Of a stretch of DNA of 64,000 nt, positions 52,831 through 60,934 are shown in pieces (position 1 is the stretch's first letter; each line of letters opens with the position of its first letter). Below the pieces are notes generated by a model, which saw only the letters and a program-made list of their open reading frames with translations, ran no database searches and had not been told where the DNA came from. The translations under genes were made by a program, and so were the position numbers. This DNA is from Sunxiuqinia elliptica (GTDB taxonomy: Bacteria > Bacteroidota > Bacteroidia > Bacteroidales > Prolixibacteraceae), in assembly GCF_900113005.1 (NCBI RefSeq), contig NZ_FONW01000004.1, positions 1-64,000 of the forward strand. Reading direction: 5' to 3'.

Positions 52831-54189
52831 CTAGGCCTGCATGCTAACCAATAATTTCCGATGCAAGTACTTCAGCCTGAAATGAAACATCAGGGCACAA
52901 ATACTCAGGCCAACGGGAAATCCCATCCAAATCCCAATTTCATTAAAGCCACCATGAAAAGCGGCCCAATAACTAAATGGGATGGTGATAATGAAGTAGC
53001 AGATAAAAGTTAGAATTCCCGGGACAGTAGCATCAGCCATTCCCCGTAAAATTCCGGAATAGATAATCTGAATGGCATCAAAAAGCTGAAAAACAGCTAG
53101 TACAATAATCATCTGTGAAGCTAGCTTAATCACGCCTGCATCGGTTGTAAACAGCGTTGGCAACCAAGTACTCATGCTCACAAAAGCTATTGAAATAATA
53201 ATCACCATGCCAAAAACAATTTGAATCGAAGCGTTTGAAGCTCGCTTAATTAAAGCAGGAACCTGACGCCCGGCAAGCTGACTAATCCGAATCGTTGTGC
53301 TAACACCAATCCCCTGGTACAACATAAAGCCAAAAGTGGAAAGACTAATCACAATTTGATGAGCTGCCAAACCTGTCTCGCTAATCCATCCCATCATAAT
53401 TCCAGCGACAATAAAGGCTGAGGACTCCGAAAACATATGCAATCCCATCGGAATCCCCAGTTTGATAATTTTTAGTGTTGAAGCTGCCAGCTCCTTAAAG
53501 TTAATCACCACTGATTTGAGCTGCTCGCGATGAAGCTTGCGAATAAAAACAAGCATTCCGATCGCCATCAGTACACGGGCAAACAAGGTGGACCAGCCGG
53601 CACCAACAAGCCCTAATTCAGGAGCTCCCCATTTTCCAAAAATCAGCATGTAATTCCCCAAGATATTGAAAACATTGGCTCCCAAGGTAATCATCATCGC
53701 CAACTTGGTATTGGATAAACCTTCTGCAAACTGTTTACCACTCAAAAACAGCATTAAGGGAATAATAGAAAGCCCAATAACACTAAAATACTGCTGCGAA
53801 TATTCAAGAATACTTTCGGGTTGATGCATGTAAGGCATGGCCGAATACAGCAAAGTACTTGCTGCAATTAATATGGCCGCCATCACGCCATTAGCCCCAA
53901 ATGCAGCCTTCTTTAAGGATTTAAGTTCGGAATAATCATTCGAACCAGTTGCTTTTCCTGTTAAAGGAGTAATTGCCATTGCAAACCCCATCCCGAAAAT
54001 TAAAGGGAGTGAAAACAAGGTGTTGGCAAAAGCTGCCGCAGCCAACTCTGTTTTTCCCAAGCGGCCAATCATCATATTATCAGCCAAACCAACCGTAATT
54101 TGTCCTATCTGCGCCACAATTACCGGCAGGGCAAGCCTACGCGTTTCGGCATAGTGAGGACGATACAAACGCCAAATTCGTTTCATCAT
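52831..54189 (-). CDS. MATE-family multidrug efflux transporter
   Basis: About 452 residues from the ATG at 54189; the frame extends 18 codons upstream but those residues are not family-like. Twelve membrane helices in two MatE halves: LALPVIVAQIGQITVGLADNMMIGRLG near the start and GIPMGLHMFSESSAFIVAGIMMGWI at the start of the second half. It belongs to the NorM-type branch, exporting cationic drugs or metabolites in exchange for Na+ or H+. The true substrate is unknown. Confidence 0.92.
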   Translation of the reverse strand: MMKRIWRLYRPHYAETRRLALPVIVAQIGQITVGLADNMMIGRLGKTELAAAAFANTLFSLPLIFGMGFAMAITPLTGKATGSNDYSELKSLKKAAFGANGVMAAILIAASTLLYSAMPYMHQPESILEYSQQYFSVIGLSIIPLMLFLSGKQFAEGLSNTKLAMMITLGANVFNILGNYMLIFGKWGAPELGLVGAGWSTLFARVLMAIGMLVFIRKLHREQLKSVVINFKELAASTLKIIKLGIPMGLHMFSESSAFIVAGIMMGWISETGLAAHQIVISLSTFGFMLYQGIGVSTTIRISQLAGRQVPALIKRASNASIQIVFGMVIIISIAFVSMSTWLPTLFTTDAGVIKLASQMIIVLAVFQLFDAIQIIYSGILRGMADATVPGILTFICYFIITIPFSYWAAFHGGFNEIGIWMGFPVGLSICALMFHFRLKYLHRKLLVSMQA

Positions 54190-54518
54190 GTAAAAAACTA
54201 TAAGTGATTGAGGTTGGGCGAGACCTTGCCCCTTAATTAACACACAACAGGTAGAACTTATAAAACATGTTTTCAGGCCTCAAGGTGAGAAGCATTCTCC
54301 TGTCGAAAGTATAATGTAATTAAGGTCGCCAATAAAAACGACTGCAAAAGTAGCAGTTCTATCGATCAGAAAAAAATAATTAAGGATAGGGGTGATTGAA
54401 GGAAAGAAAAATTTAAAGTTTGGAATTTATTGCCCGAGATGAAAGCTCAAATTCCAAACTTTAAAAAAAAATCATAAACTAAAATTCTATAGTTAACTTA
54501 GAAAAACAGCATAGGCTC
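54190..54518. other. Spacer between the OB-fold lipoprotein and MATE genes
   Basis: A 329-base gap. Its main feature is the terminator at 54412-54465; the rest is AT-rich sequence without a gene. Confidence 0.4.
54407..54465 (-). terminator. Terminator of the OB-fold lipoprotein gene
   Basis: A perfect 17-bp stem (54412-54428 with 54449-54465). On the minus strand the stem is followed by TTTTTC. Confidence 0.8.
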
Positions 54519-55226
54519 CTATTCCACGAGACTTCCGTTTTCTATAATTAAATCGTAGAAGTAACCAGCTCCAAAGTCTTTATCCAAAGTAACGGTTCCC
54601 TCAATCGTTACGACTTGTCCAACCTCAGCCAATTCGCTTGAGGTAATGGTCAAATCATATTTCCCATCGAAGTTGGTACCATCCTGAATATGCAGCCAAT
54701 TGCGCCCCATGATGTTTTTGTTGACTTTCACAATTTGACCGCGAACGGTCACTTGCTTTCCTGAATAATCTTTTTTGGATTCATATAATTTAGCAATGGT
54801 CACTCCCCCATCTACTGGTTCTACATCAATTGCTTTGTTATAGGCTTCCACCTTCTTCCCTTGGGGTTCTTGCATACTTGCTGTTGCCTTTTTCTCGCTA
54901 ATTGGCTCTTTGCTAAAGCTCTGTACAAAATAGATTGTTTCAAAGGTCCGATCAAGTGCTTTACTTTTGAAATCTTTCATTTCCAAAGCAGAATCGTAAT
55001 AATATTTCTGCCCAACTTCGACTGGCTGACGGTTAACAGCCATCCAAAATTGATTTCCACTTTCAGTAACTTTCAGGTACGTATAACTATCGGTTTGAAT
55101 CACCTCATCAACGGTCACCGCACGCATCAAAGAACTAGTATTAATGGGCTGAACCGACTCTTTCTTTTTTTGCACACACGAAGCCAATAAAACGCTGGCT
55201 AATAGCCACACTGCTAATAATCTCAT
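54519..55226 (-). CDS. OB-fold lipoprotein (NrfJ-like)
   Basis: A 235-residue lipoprotein (LLASC, C17). The first half (about 35-110) has a beta-rich module with MRAVTVDEVIQTDSYTYLKV and FWMAVNRQPVEVGQKYYY, resembling the small exported NrfJ-type proteins. The second half (from about 145) is an OB-fold with KQVTVRGQIVKVNKNIMGRNWLHIQDGT and VVTIEGTVTLDKDFGAGYFY. Two nucleic-acid-type OB-like modules in one periplasmic lipoprotein suggest ligand or protein binding. No redox partner gene is nearby, and the function is open. Confidence 0.7.
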   Translation of the reverse strand: MRLLAVWLLASVLLASCVQKKKESVQPINTSSLMRAVTVDEVIQTDSYTYLKVTESGNQFWMAVNRQPVEVGQKYYYDSALEMKDFKSKALDRTFETIYFVQSFSKEPISEKKATASMQEPQGKKVEAYNKAIDVEPVDGGVTIAKLYESKKDYSGKQVTVRGQIVKVNKNIMGRNWLHIQDGTNFDGKYDLTITSSELAEVGQVVTIEGTVTLDKDFGAGYFYDLIIENGSLVE

Positions 55227-55429
55227 AAATTGGTGTTTTTATAGTTCTTGAATTAAATCAGTCATCTGATAAAAATAAACAAAGACAATAAAATAAAGTT
55301 AAATTCAAGGTTGACATTTATCTGTTAAACAACTAAACACCAAAAGAAAAAAGGAAAAGCCCTTCCTGAAACATCCAAGTCAGATAAATAAACGGTCTAA
55401 TTGCAACAACTTTTCGCTAATGAATAATG

Positions 55430-57226
55430 CTAAGCATGCTCCCTGCTCGAGTAGAAACGATTCAGAATTGATCCATCGTTAGCCTCCTTCGACAAAGATT
55501 CAATCGTGTTTTTAGGAACATCATAAACATCCAGCAAAATCAGGCCATCCAAGCAATTGTTAAACTTAGGATCCACATTAAATCCAATAATCTTGGCATT
55601 CAGCTTAATGTATTTTTTCAATAAGACAGGCAAACCGGTATTTAACTGATCCACATCGCCAATAAACCGATCCAGCTTATTGATATCATCCAGGTTCTCC
55701 ATAATCACATTCATATTTGGATCCTGACTCTTAAATTTATATGCCTTTCGAGGAGTTACATGACGTGCATTTTGCCAGCCAAAATGATGTGACATGATAA
55801 ACTTAATGATCAAATCCTTCGAAGTTTTCGAGTAATCATCACTAATACTCACTGGACCAATCAAATAGCGGTATTCCGGGTTTTTCAGCAAAAAGTAAAG
55901 GATCCCTTTCCACAGTAAAAACAATGGCATGGGTTGCCGTTGATAAGCTTTTACCACAAACGAACGGCCCAATTCCAACGATTGCTCCAGTACGGGAATA
56001 AAGGACTCTTTCAGGCGAAACAAGCTTTGGACATAAAAGCCCCTGACGCCGTAATCGTGCAAAATGTCAGCCCCTTTCCCAATTCGATAGGCGCCGACCA
56101 AACACGAAGCCTCATCATCCCAAATAAACAACTGGTGATAGTACAAATCGAACTCATCCAAATCAATGCTTCGGTTGGTCCCTTCTCCCACTTCCCGGAA
56201 GGTAATCTCCCGTAGCCTTCCTATTTCATACAGCAAGTTTGGAATAGCATTAGCAGCAGCACAGTACACTGCAAAATTCTTGACCTTAAATAACAAACAC
56301 TCATCAGTTAAACCCGCAATCTCATTTTTGATTTTTTCAGTAGAAGCTGCCCCAGCAATTGGCTCCGGCTTCTTCTTGCGCTTCAGCGAATAGTTAAAAT
56401 AACGCTTAACCTCCATGCGGGAACACAAACTGTATGTCTTTGCCCTGAGGTAACGCCCAAACTGGTACACTTCAGGAAAGGCCGTTTGCTCCTCAACACG
56501 AATTGCGGAACCAATACGCACTTTTACAGGCTTTCGTTTCTTATTCAACAATTCTGAGGGAAGCCTCACTTGCTGCAAGTTGGGATTGATACGCCCAATC
56601 AAATGAAAGAAGCGACTGTTATGCCCTCCAAAGTAAACAGGAACAACAGGCACCTTAGAATGCTTAATGAATTTTAAAGCCGCGTACTGCCACTGCCTGT
56701 CCGATATCTTATTATTGGCTTGGTAACCCGAAACTTCTCCTGCCGGAAAGATACACAAGCCTCCGCCATCCTTTAAGTGCGTCATGGCTTGCTTAATACC
56801 ACCAAAACCGGCACGATTCTCCTGCTGATTTTCAAAAGGATTAACAGCCAGAAAAAAGTTGCTGATTGGTTCAATTTTCTTCAATAAGAAATTGGCCATC
56901 ACCTTAACATCGGGACGAACTTCACTCAACATTTTTATCAGCAAAATGCCATCCAATCCGCCAAACGGATGGTTGGCCACCACGATAAAAGGGCCTTTGG
57001 CAGGAATCTTCTTCAATTCCTTTTCATCAAATTCGTACTTAATTTCCAAAATACGAATCAGTTCATCGATAAATTCAATCCCCTCTTTATCGGCAATTTG
57101 ACCATAGATTTTATTAAGCCGATTAAATCGCAACACATACATGATAAACTTAGCCAGGTTCTCACCCCCCAGAAACGCAAGATATGGGTTGGCTTTCAGA
57201 ATGTCTTTGGGTTTGACTATTTCCAT
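55430..57226 (-). CDS. Two-domain acyltransferase (OlsF-like; amino-lipid synthesis)
   Basis: A 598-residue fused enzyme. The N-terminal PlsC-type O-acyltransferase domain (about 60-260) has NHPFGGLDG at 85-93, the fatty-acyl site FPAGEVSG and VPVYFGGHNSRFF. The C-terminal part (about 305-480) is a GNAT-like N-acyltransferase of the OlsB/hemolysin type with REVGEGTNRSIDLDEFDLYYHQLFIWDD and GVRGFYVQSLFRL. Such a fusion, OlsF, makes ornithine lipids in some proteobacteria and a flavobacterium by adding both acyl chains. Glycine- or serine-containing lipids are alternatives in Bacteroidota. The head group cannot be read from the sequence. Confidence 0.85.
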   Translation of the reverse strand: MEIVKPKDILKANPYLAFLGGENLAKFIMYVLRFNRLNKIYGQIADKEGIEFIDELIRILEIKYEFDEKELKKIPAKGPFIVVANHPFGGLDGILLIKMLSEVRPDVKVMANFLLKKIEPISNFFLAVNPFENQQENRAGFGGIKQAMTHLKDGGGLCIFPAGEVSGYQANNKISDRQWQYAALKFIKHSKVPVVPVYFGGHNSRFFHLIGRINPNLQQVRLPSELLNKKRKPVKVRIGSAIRVEEQTAFPEVYQFGRYLRAKTYSLCSRMEVKRYFNYSLKRKKKPEPIAGAASTEKIKNEIAGLTDECLLFKVKNFAVYCAAANAIPNLLYEIGRLREITFREVGEGTNRSIDLDEFDLYYHQLFIWDDEASCLVGAYRIGKGADILHDYGVRGFYVQSLFRLKESFIPVLEQSLELGRSFVVKAYQRQPMPLFLLWKGILYFLLKNPEYRYLIGPVSISDDYSKTSKDLIIKFIMSHHFGWQNARHVTPRKAYKFKSQDPNMNVIMENLDDINKLDRFIGDVDQLNTGLPVLLKKYIKLNAKIIGFNVDPKFNNCLDGLILLDVYDVPKNTIESLSKEANDGSILNRFYSSREHA

Positions 57227-57357
57227 CGATTTATCAATTAAGCTTGCTCTAAAATTATAAAGGATAGTGTTTCCTTTTACAAACGAGTACTAGTTTTTTT
57301 AAAGAATAATCACTCAAAAAAAAGAGGTGAAAGTCTTTTAAATCCCCAAAAGCATGA

Positions 57358-57365
57358 TAACTTTG
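57358..57365 (+). promoter_or_regulatory. Promoter core for ygiQ
   Basis: TAACTTTG matches TAnnTTTG, 28 bases ahead of the GTG start. Confidence 0.5.
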
Positions 57366-57393
57366 CATCGAAAATCAAAAGAAAGGAAAACAC

Positions 57394-59235
57394 GTGAATC
57401 AGCTATATCAGAAATTACAAACAACCGATTGGTTACCGACTAGCAAAAAAGAAGCTTTGGATCGTGGTTGGGATGAATTGGATGTAATTTTCTTTACCGG
57501 CGATGCGTACGTCGATCACCCTTCGTTTGGAGCTGCCGTAATTGGCCGGATACTCGAAGCAGAGGGACTGCGGATTGCCATTGTGCCGCAACCCAACTGG
57601 CAAGATGATTTACGTGATTTTAAGAAGTTGGGCAAACCACGACTCTATTTTGCTGTCACTTCGGGAAATATGGACTCGATGGTCAACCACTATACTGCGA
57701 ACAAACGGAAACGCTCAAATGATGCCTACACTCCAGGTGGACAACAAAATAAGCGTCCGGATTATGCAGCAACTGTTTACTGCAATATTCTGAAAAAATT
57801 ATACCCTGACACTCCGGTTATTCTGGGTGGTATTGAGGGATCACTGCGTCGAGTGACGCATTACGATTATTGGCAAAACAAGCTCAAGCCTTCGATCTTA
57901 AAAGAAGCAAAGGCTGACCTTTTATTCTATGGTATGGGTGAAAAATCCATTCTCGACTTTACCCGTTTGGTAAAACGAGGAGTTGATCCCACCACCATCA
58001 CCAACTTGCCCCAGACCGTATTCATGACCGAGCAAGACCAAGCTTATGCCACCAACAAAAAGTGGAATAGCCTGGAGCTGTATTCGCATGAAGAATGTTT
58101 ATCGGACAAAAAGAAATTTGCCAAAAACTTCATGCACATTGAAGAGGAATCCAATAAATCGGAAGCCAACAAAATTGTGCAAAAGATCGGAAAGCAAGAG
58201 GTCGTCGTTAATCCGCCTTGGCCTCCCCTTGAGGAGAAAGAGATTGACCGGTATTACGATTTGCCATTTACCCGCTTACCACATCCTCGCTACAAAAACA
58301 AAGAAACGATCCCGGCTTATGAAATGATCCGGCACTCGATCAACATTCACCGGGGATGTTTTGGAGGATGTACTTTTTGTACGATTTCAGCTCATCAGGG
58401 AAAATTCATTGCCAGCCGTTCCGAAAAATCAATTTTGAAGGAACTGGAGCAAGTAACTCAGATGCCTGATTTCAAAGGTTATATTTCAGATTTGGGAGGT
58501 CCTTCAGCTAACATGTACAAAATGAAGGGGATTCATGAAGAAATTTGCCGAAAATGTAAACGGCCTTCGTGCATCTTCCCTGAGGTTTGCAAAAACCTGG
58601 ATGTTAACCACAAGCCAATGCTTGACTTGTACCGAAAAGTCCGTCAGCACCCGAAGGTGAAAAAGGCCTTTATTGGAAGTGGTATTCGTTATGACATGAT
58701 TTTGCACGAAACCAAGGACAAGGCAGTCAATAAAACCAACATGACGTACCTGCGCGAGGTGGTAAAACATCACGTTTCAGGACGCTTGAAGGTAGCTCCG
58801 GAGCACACTTCAGACGATGTTTTGAAAATTATGCGGAAACCTTCCTTCAAGCTATTTTATAAGCTAAATAAGGCTTTTAACGCCATCAATAAAGAAGAAG
58901 GGCTGAATCAACAGCTGATTCCCTATTTCATTTCCAGCCACCCAGGTTGCGGAAATTCAGACATGGCCAACTTGGCTGCCGAAACCAAACAGTTGGATTT
59001 CCGTTTAGAGCAAGTTCAGGATTTCACACCAACGCCAATGACTTTAGCCACGGTGATTTACTACACGGGCTATCATCCATACACCATGGAAAAAGTTTAT
59101 ACGGCCAAGTCGAAAAAGGAAAAGCTTTCGCAGCGTAAATTTTTCTTTTGGTACAAGCGGGAATACCAACAACAGATTAGGCATGAACTGCTCAAACTAG
59201 GCAGAAAAGACCTCCTAAAAAAAATATTGAATTAG
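57394..59235 (+). CDS. YgiQ family radical SAM protein
   Basis: A 613-residue radical SAM protein. The start is GTG at 57394, preceded by the purine-rich GAAAGGAAAA. The N-terminal domain (DELDVIFFTGDAYVDHPSFG, GGIEGSLRRVTHYDYW) is the YgiQ type, and the CX3CX2C cluster motif is HRGCFGGCTFCTIS near 323-336. RKCKRPSCIFPEVCKNL adds a second cysteine cluster and the C-terminal part has the DUF3362-type FTPTPMTLATVIYYTGYHPY. The biochemical role of YgiQ is not established. It is divergent from the OlsF-like gene. Confidence 0.93.
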   Translation: MNQLYQKLQTTDWLPTSKKEALDRGWDELDVIFFTGDAYVDHPSFGAAVIGRILEAEGLRIAIVPQPNWQDDLRDFKKLGKPRLYFAVTSGNMDSMVNHYTANKRKRSNDAYTPGGQQNKRPDYAATVYCNILKKLYPDTPVILGGIEGSLRRVTHYDYWQNKLKPSILKEAKADLLFYGMGEKSILDFTRLVKRGVDPTTITNLPQTVFMTEQDQAYATNKKWNSLELYSHEECLSDKKKFAKNFMHIEEESNKSEANKIVQKIGKQEVVVNPPWPPLEEKEIDRYYDLPFTRLPHPRYKNKETIPAYEMIRHSINIHRGCFGGCTFCTISAHQGKFIASRSEKSILKELEQVTQMPDFKGYISDLGGPSANMYKMKGIHEEICRKCKRPSCIFPEVCKNLDVNHKPMLDLYRKVRQHPKVKKAFIGSGIRYDMILHETKDKAVNKTNMTYLREVVKHHVSGRLKVAPEHTSDDVLKIMRKPSFKLFYKLNKAFNAINKEEGLNQQLIPYFISSHPGCGNSDMANLAAETKQLDFRLEQVQDFTPTPMTLATVIYYTGYHPYTMEKVYTAKSKKEKLSQRKFFFWYKREYQQQIRHELLKLGRKDLLKKILN

Positions 59236-59287
59236 TATTGAGTTTCTATCCTTTTCGATTTTAAGGATGAAGATGGGAGCTCTAAGC

Positions 59288-59330
59288 ATAATGAGCAACT
59301 GCCCGCGTTGGACAGTTGCTCATTATTTTA
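59288..59330. terminator. Bidirectional terminator
   Basis: A perfect 14-bp stem ATAATGAGCAACTG / CAGTTGCTCATTAT with TTTTA beyond, between ygiQ and the small membrane peptide gene. Confidence 0.85.
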
Positions 59331-59555
59331 TTATGCACTGGCTTTTTCGTCAGCCTCTTCTTTATCTTGACATGATTGACAAATACGGCGGGCAGTTCCT
59401 GCCAACAAGATGAAGCTTATTCCCAATGCCAGGCGATAATCTTTTAAAGGATTGGGATTTATCCAATTGGTTAAAGCCAATATCAAAGCAATAAAATTGA
59501 TGAAGACAAATACCATTAAGATATTGCGAATTGTTCTCCGTTGCTGTTTATTCAT
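59331..59555 (-). CDS. Small two-helix membrane protein
   Basis: A 74-residue protein with two hydrophobic segments (about 11-29 and 42-53) and a charged tail with CQSC and many Glu/Lys residues. Its ATG overlaps the stop of the upstream propeller lipoprotein gene (ATGA), so the two are translationally coupled. I do not recognise the family. The C-x2-C pair in a cytoplasmic or periplasmic tail could be metal-binding or redox-active; this is speculation. Confidence 0.7.
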   Translation of the reverse strand: MNKQQRRTIRNILMVFVFINFIALILALTNWINPNPLKDYRLALGISFILLAGTARRICQSCQDKEEADEKASA

Positions 59556-60784
59556 CGCTTCGTTTTTAACGGAATATGCACATTAAATGAAGCACCATCT
59601 TGTCTTGGATTTACATTTACAATAGCGCAAGCAGAATACAACACTTGAGGATTACCTTCTTCATCAATCAACAGTTGTGGACGTTCCAATCGGTCTACTT
59701 TTAAGGTATCGCCACTGGTTAAAACCACTTGCTTTTTCATGAAAAACGGATGCTCCGGACGTGTCCATTCCAAACCATCAACCGATTCCAGCAAAGCCAA
59801 GCCTGGTTGCCCCTGCGTGATCTTTCCCGAGAAATCTTTAAACACCACAAAGAAGCGCTCCAATTCGGGGTGATACCAAACAAACGGATCTTCTGCTGAA
59901 GCAATCCGCCCATCTTCCAGTCGGATATCAAAAACAATGTGATCTGTTGTTTTAAATGGTCCCGTTGGCGAGTCGGCAATAGCAACACCATGAATTCCCC
60001 GCCAGGAAGGATCGTAAACATTTCCTTTATAAAACAGTAAATATTTGCCATCCGATGGGCGTTGTACGACAGCCGGATTAACCACAATAATATTGTCGGG
60101 GCCAGCTTTTGTTCCTTCTGGAGATGGTTCAACAATGTTATTGGGCTTCACCCGTGTTCGAGGGGCCAGCAAGGGTTCATCTGACCGCTCGAAACGGCCA
60201 GCCAACAAATCATCAAAGTTGTCAAACTCAATCACACCAATTTTCTGATATTGCTGCACCCGATTCCTTTTATTCACATTTTCCCCTTTCGATCCTTCAG
60301 GTTGAACTCCCGGATCAACTGAACCGACGTAGTAGAGGTAATACTTTCCATTAAACATTTTGAGGTGCGGATTGTGAACCGTTTGCGCATCCCAGGCGGC
60401 ACTATCTCCATCCAACGCTCGCCCCGTCAACACAATTCCCTGAAACTGGAAATCACGATCTGGATAATCGGACACCGCATAGGCTATTTTAGAGTGTAAT
60501 ACCCAGGAATCAGTAAAAACAGGAATAGAGTCGCCACATTCCCAAGTACTGTATAGCATATGATATTTACCATCATAACCTTTTACGACACTGCCACCCC
60601 AAACAAAGCGATCTGTATCATTCAACACCCCTGGCCCCACTAAAACATTCCCTTCTACTCTGGCTTCAACGGGCTGGGCTTCTACCTTAATTTCAGTTTG
60701 TTGAACCGGGCTACATCCCACTCCGAGCAACAGTCCTCCAAATAAACTCACAATCAAACTCCGGCAATTCTGTATTAACATCAT
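59552..60784 (-). CDS. Five-bladed beta-propeller lipoprotein, GH43-like
   Basis: A 410-residue exported lipoprotein (GVGC, about C24). Repeated blade motifs are visible: YDGKYHMLYSTWECG, HNPHLKMFNGKYYLYYVGSVD, NPAVVQRPSDGKYLLFYKGN, AEDPFVWYHPELERFFVVFKDF and DRLERPQLLIDEEGNPQVLYSACAI. This is the GH43/GH32/GH117-type fold, but I cannot place all three catalytic acids with confidence, so activity is uncertain. The GH95 fucosidase lies 150 bases upstream on the same strand, suggesting related substrates. Confidence 0.8.
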   Translation of the reverse strand: MMLIQNCRSLIVSLFGGLLLGVGCSPVQQTEIKVEAQPVEARVEGNVLVGPGVLNDTDRFVWGGSVVKGYDGKYHMLYSTWECGDSIPVFTDSWVLHSKIAYAVSDYPDRDFQFQGIVLTGRALDGDSAAWDAQTVHNPHLKMFNGKYYLYYVGSVDPGVQPEGSKGENVNKRNRVQQYQKIGVIEFDNFDDLLAGRFERSDEPLLAPRTRVKPNNIVEPSPEGTKAGPDNIIVVNPAVVQRPSDGKYLLFYKGNVYDPSWRGIHGVAIADSPTGPFKTTDHIVFDIRLEDGRIASAEDPFVWYHPELERFFVVFKDFSGKITQGQPGLALLESVDGLEWTRPEHPFFMKKQVVLTSGDTLKVDRLERPQLLIDEEGNPQVLYSACAIVNVNPRQDGASFNVHIPLKTKR

Positions 60785-60934
60785 TTAGCACTTTTTCTTG
60801 AATCGAAAACAAAATTTAAATTCAATAGACCAATAGACTCTCAGCTTTCAGACTGTCTGGTATTTACGATAAGCTAGCTTCATACAAGATACAAAACAGC
60901 TCAAAATAAATGCTGAGAATCATATTTAATAAAC

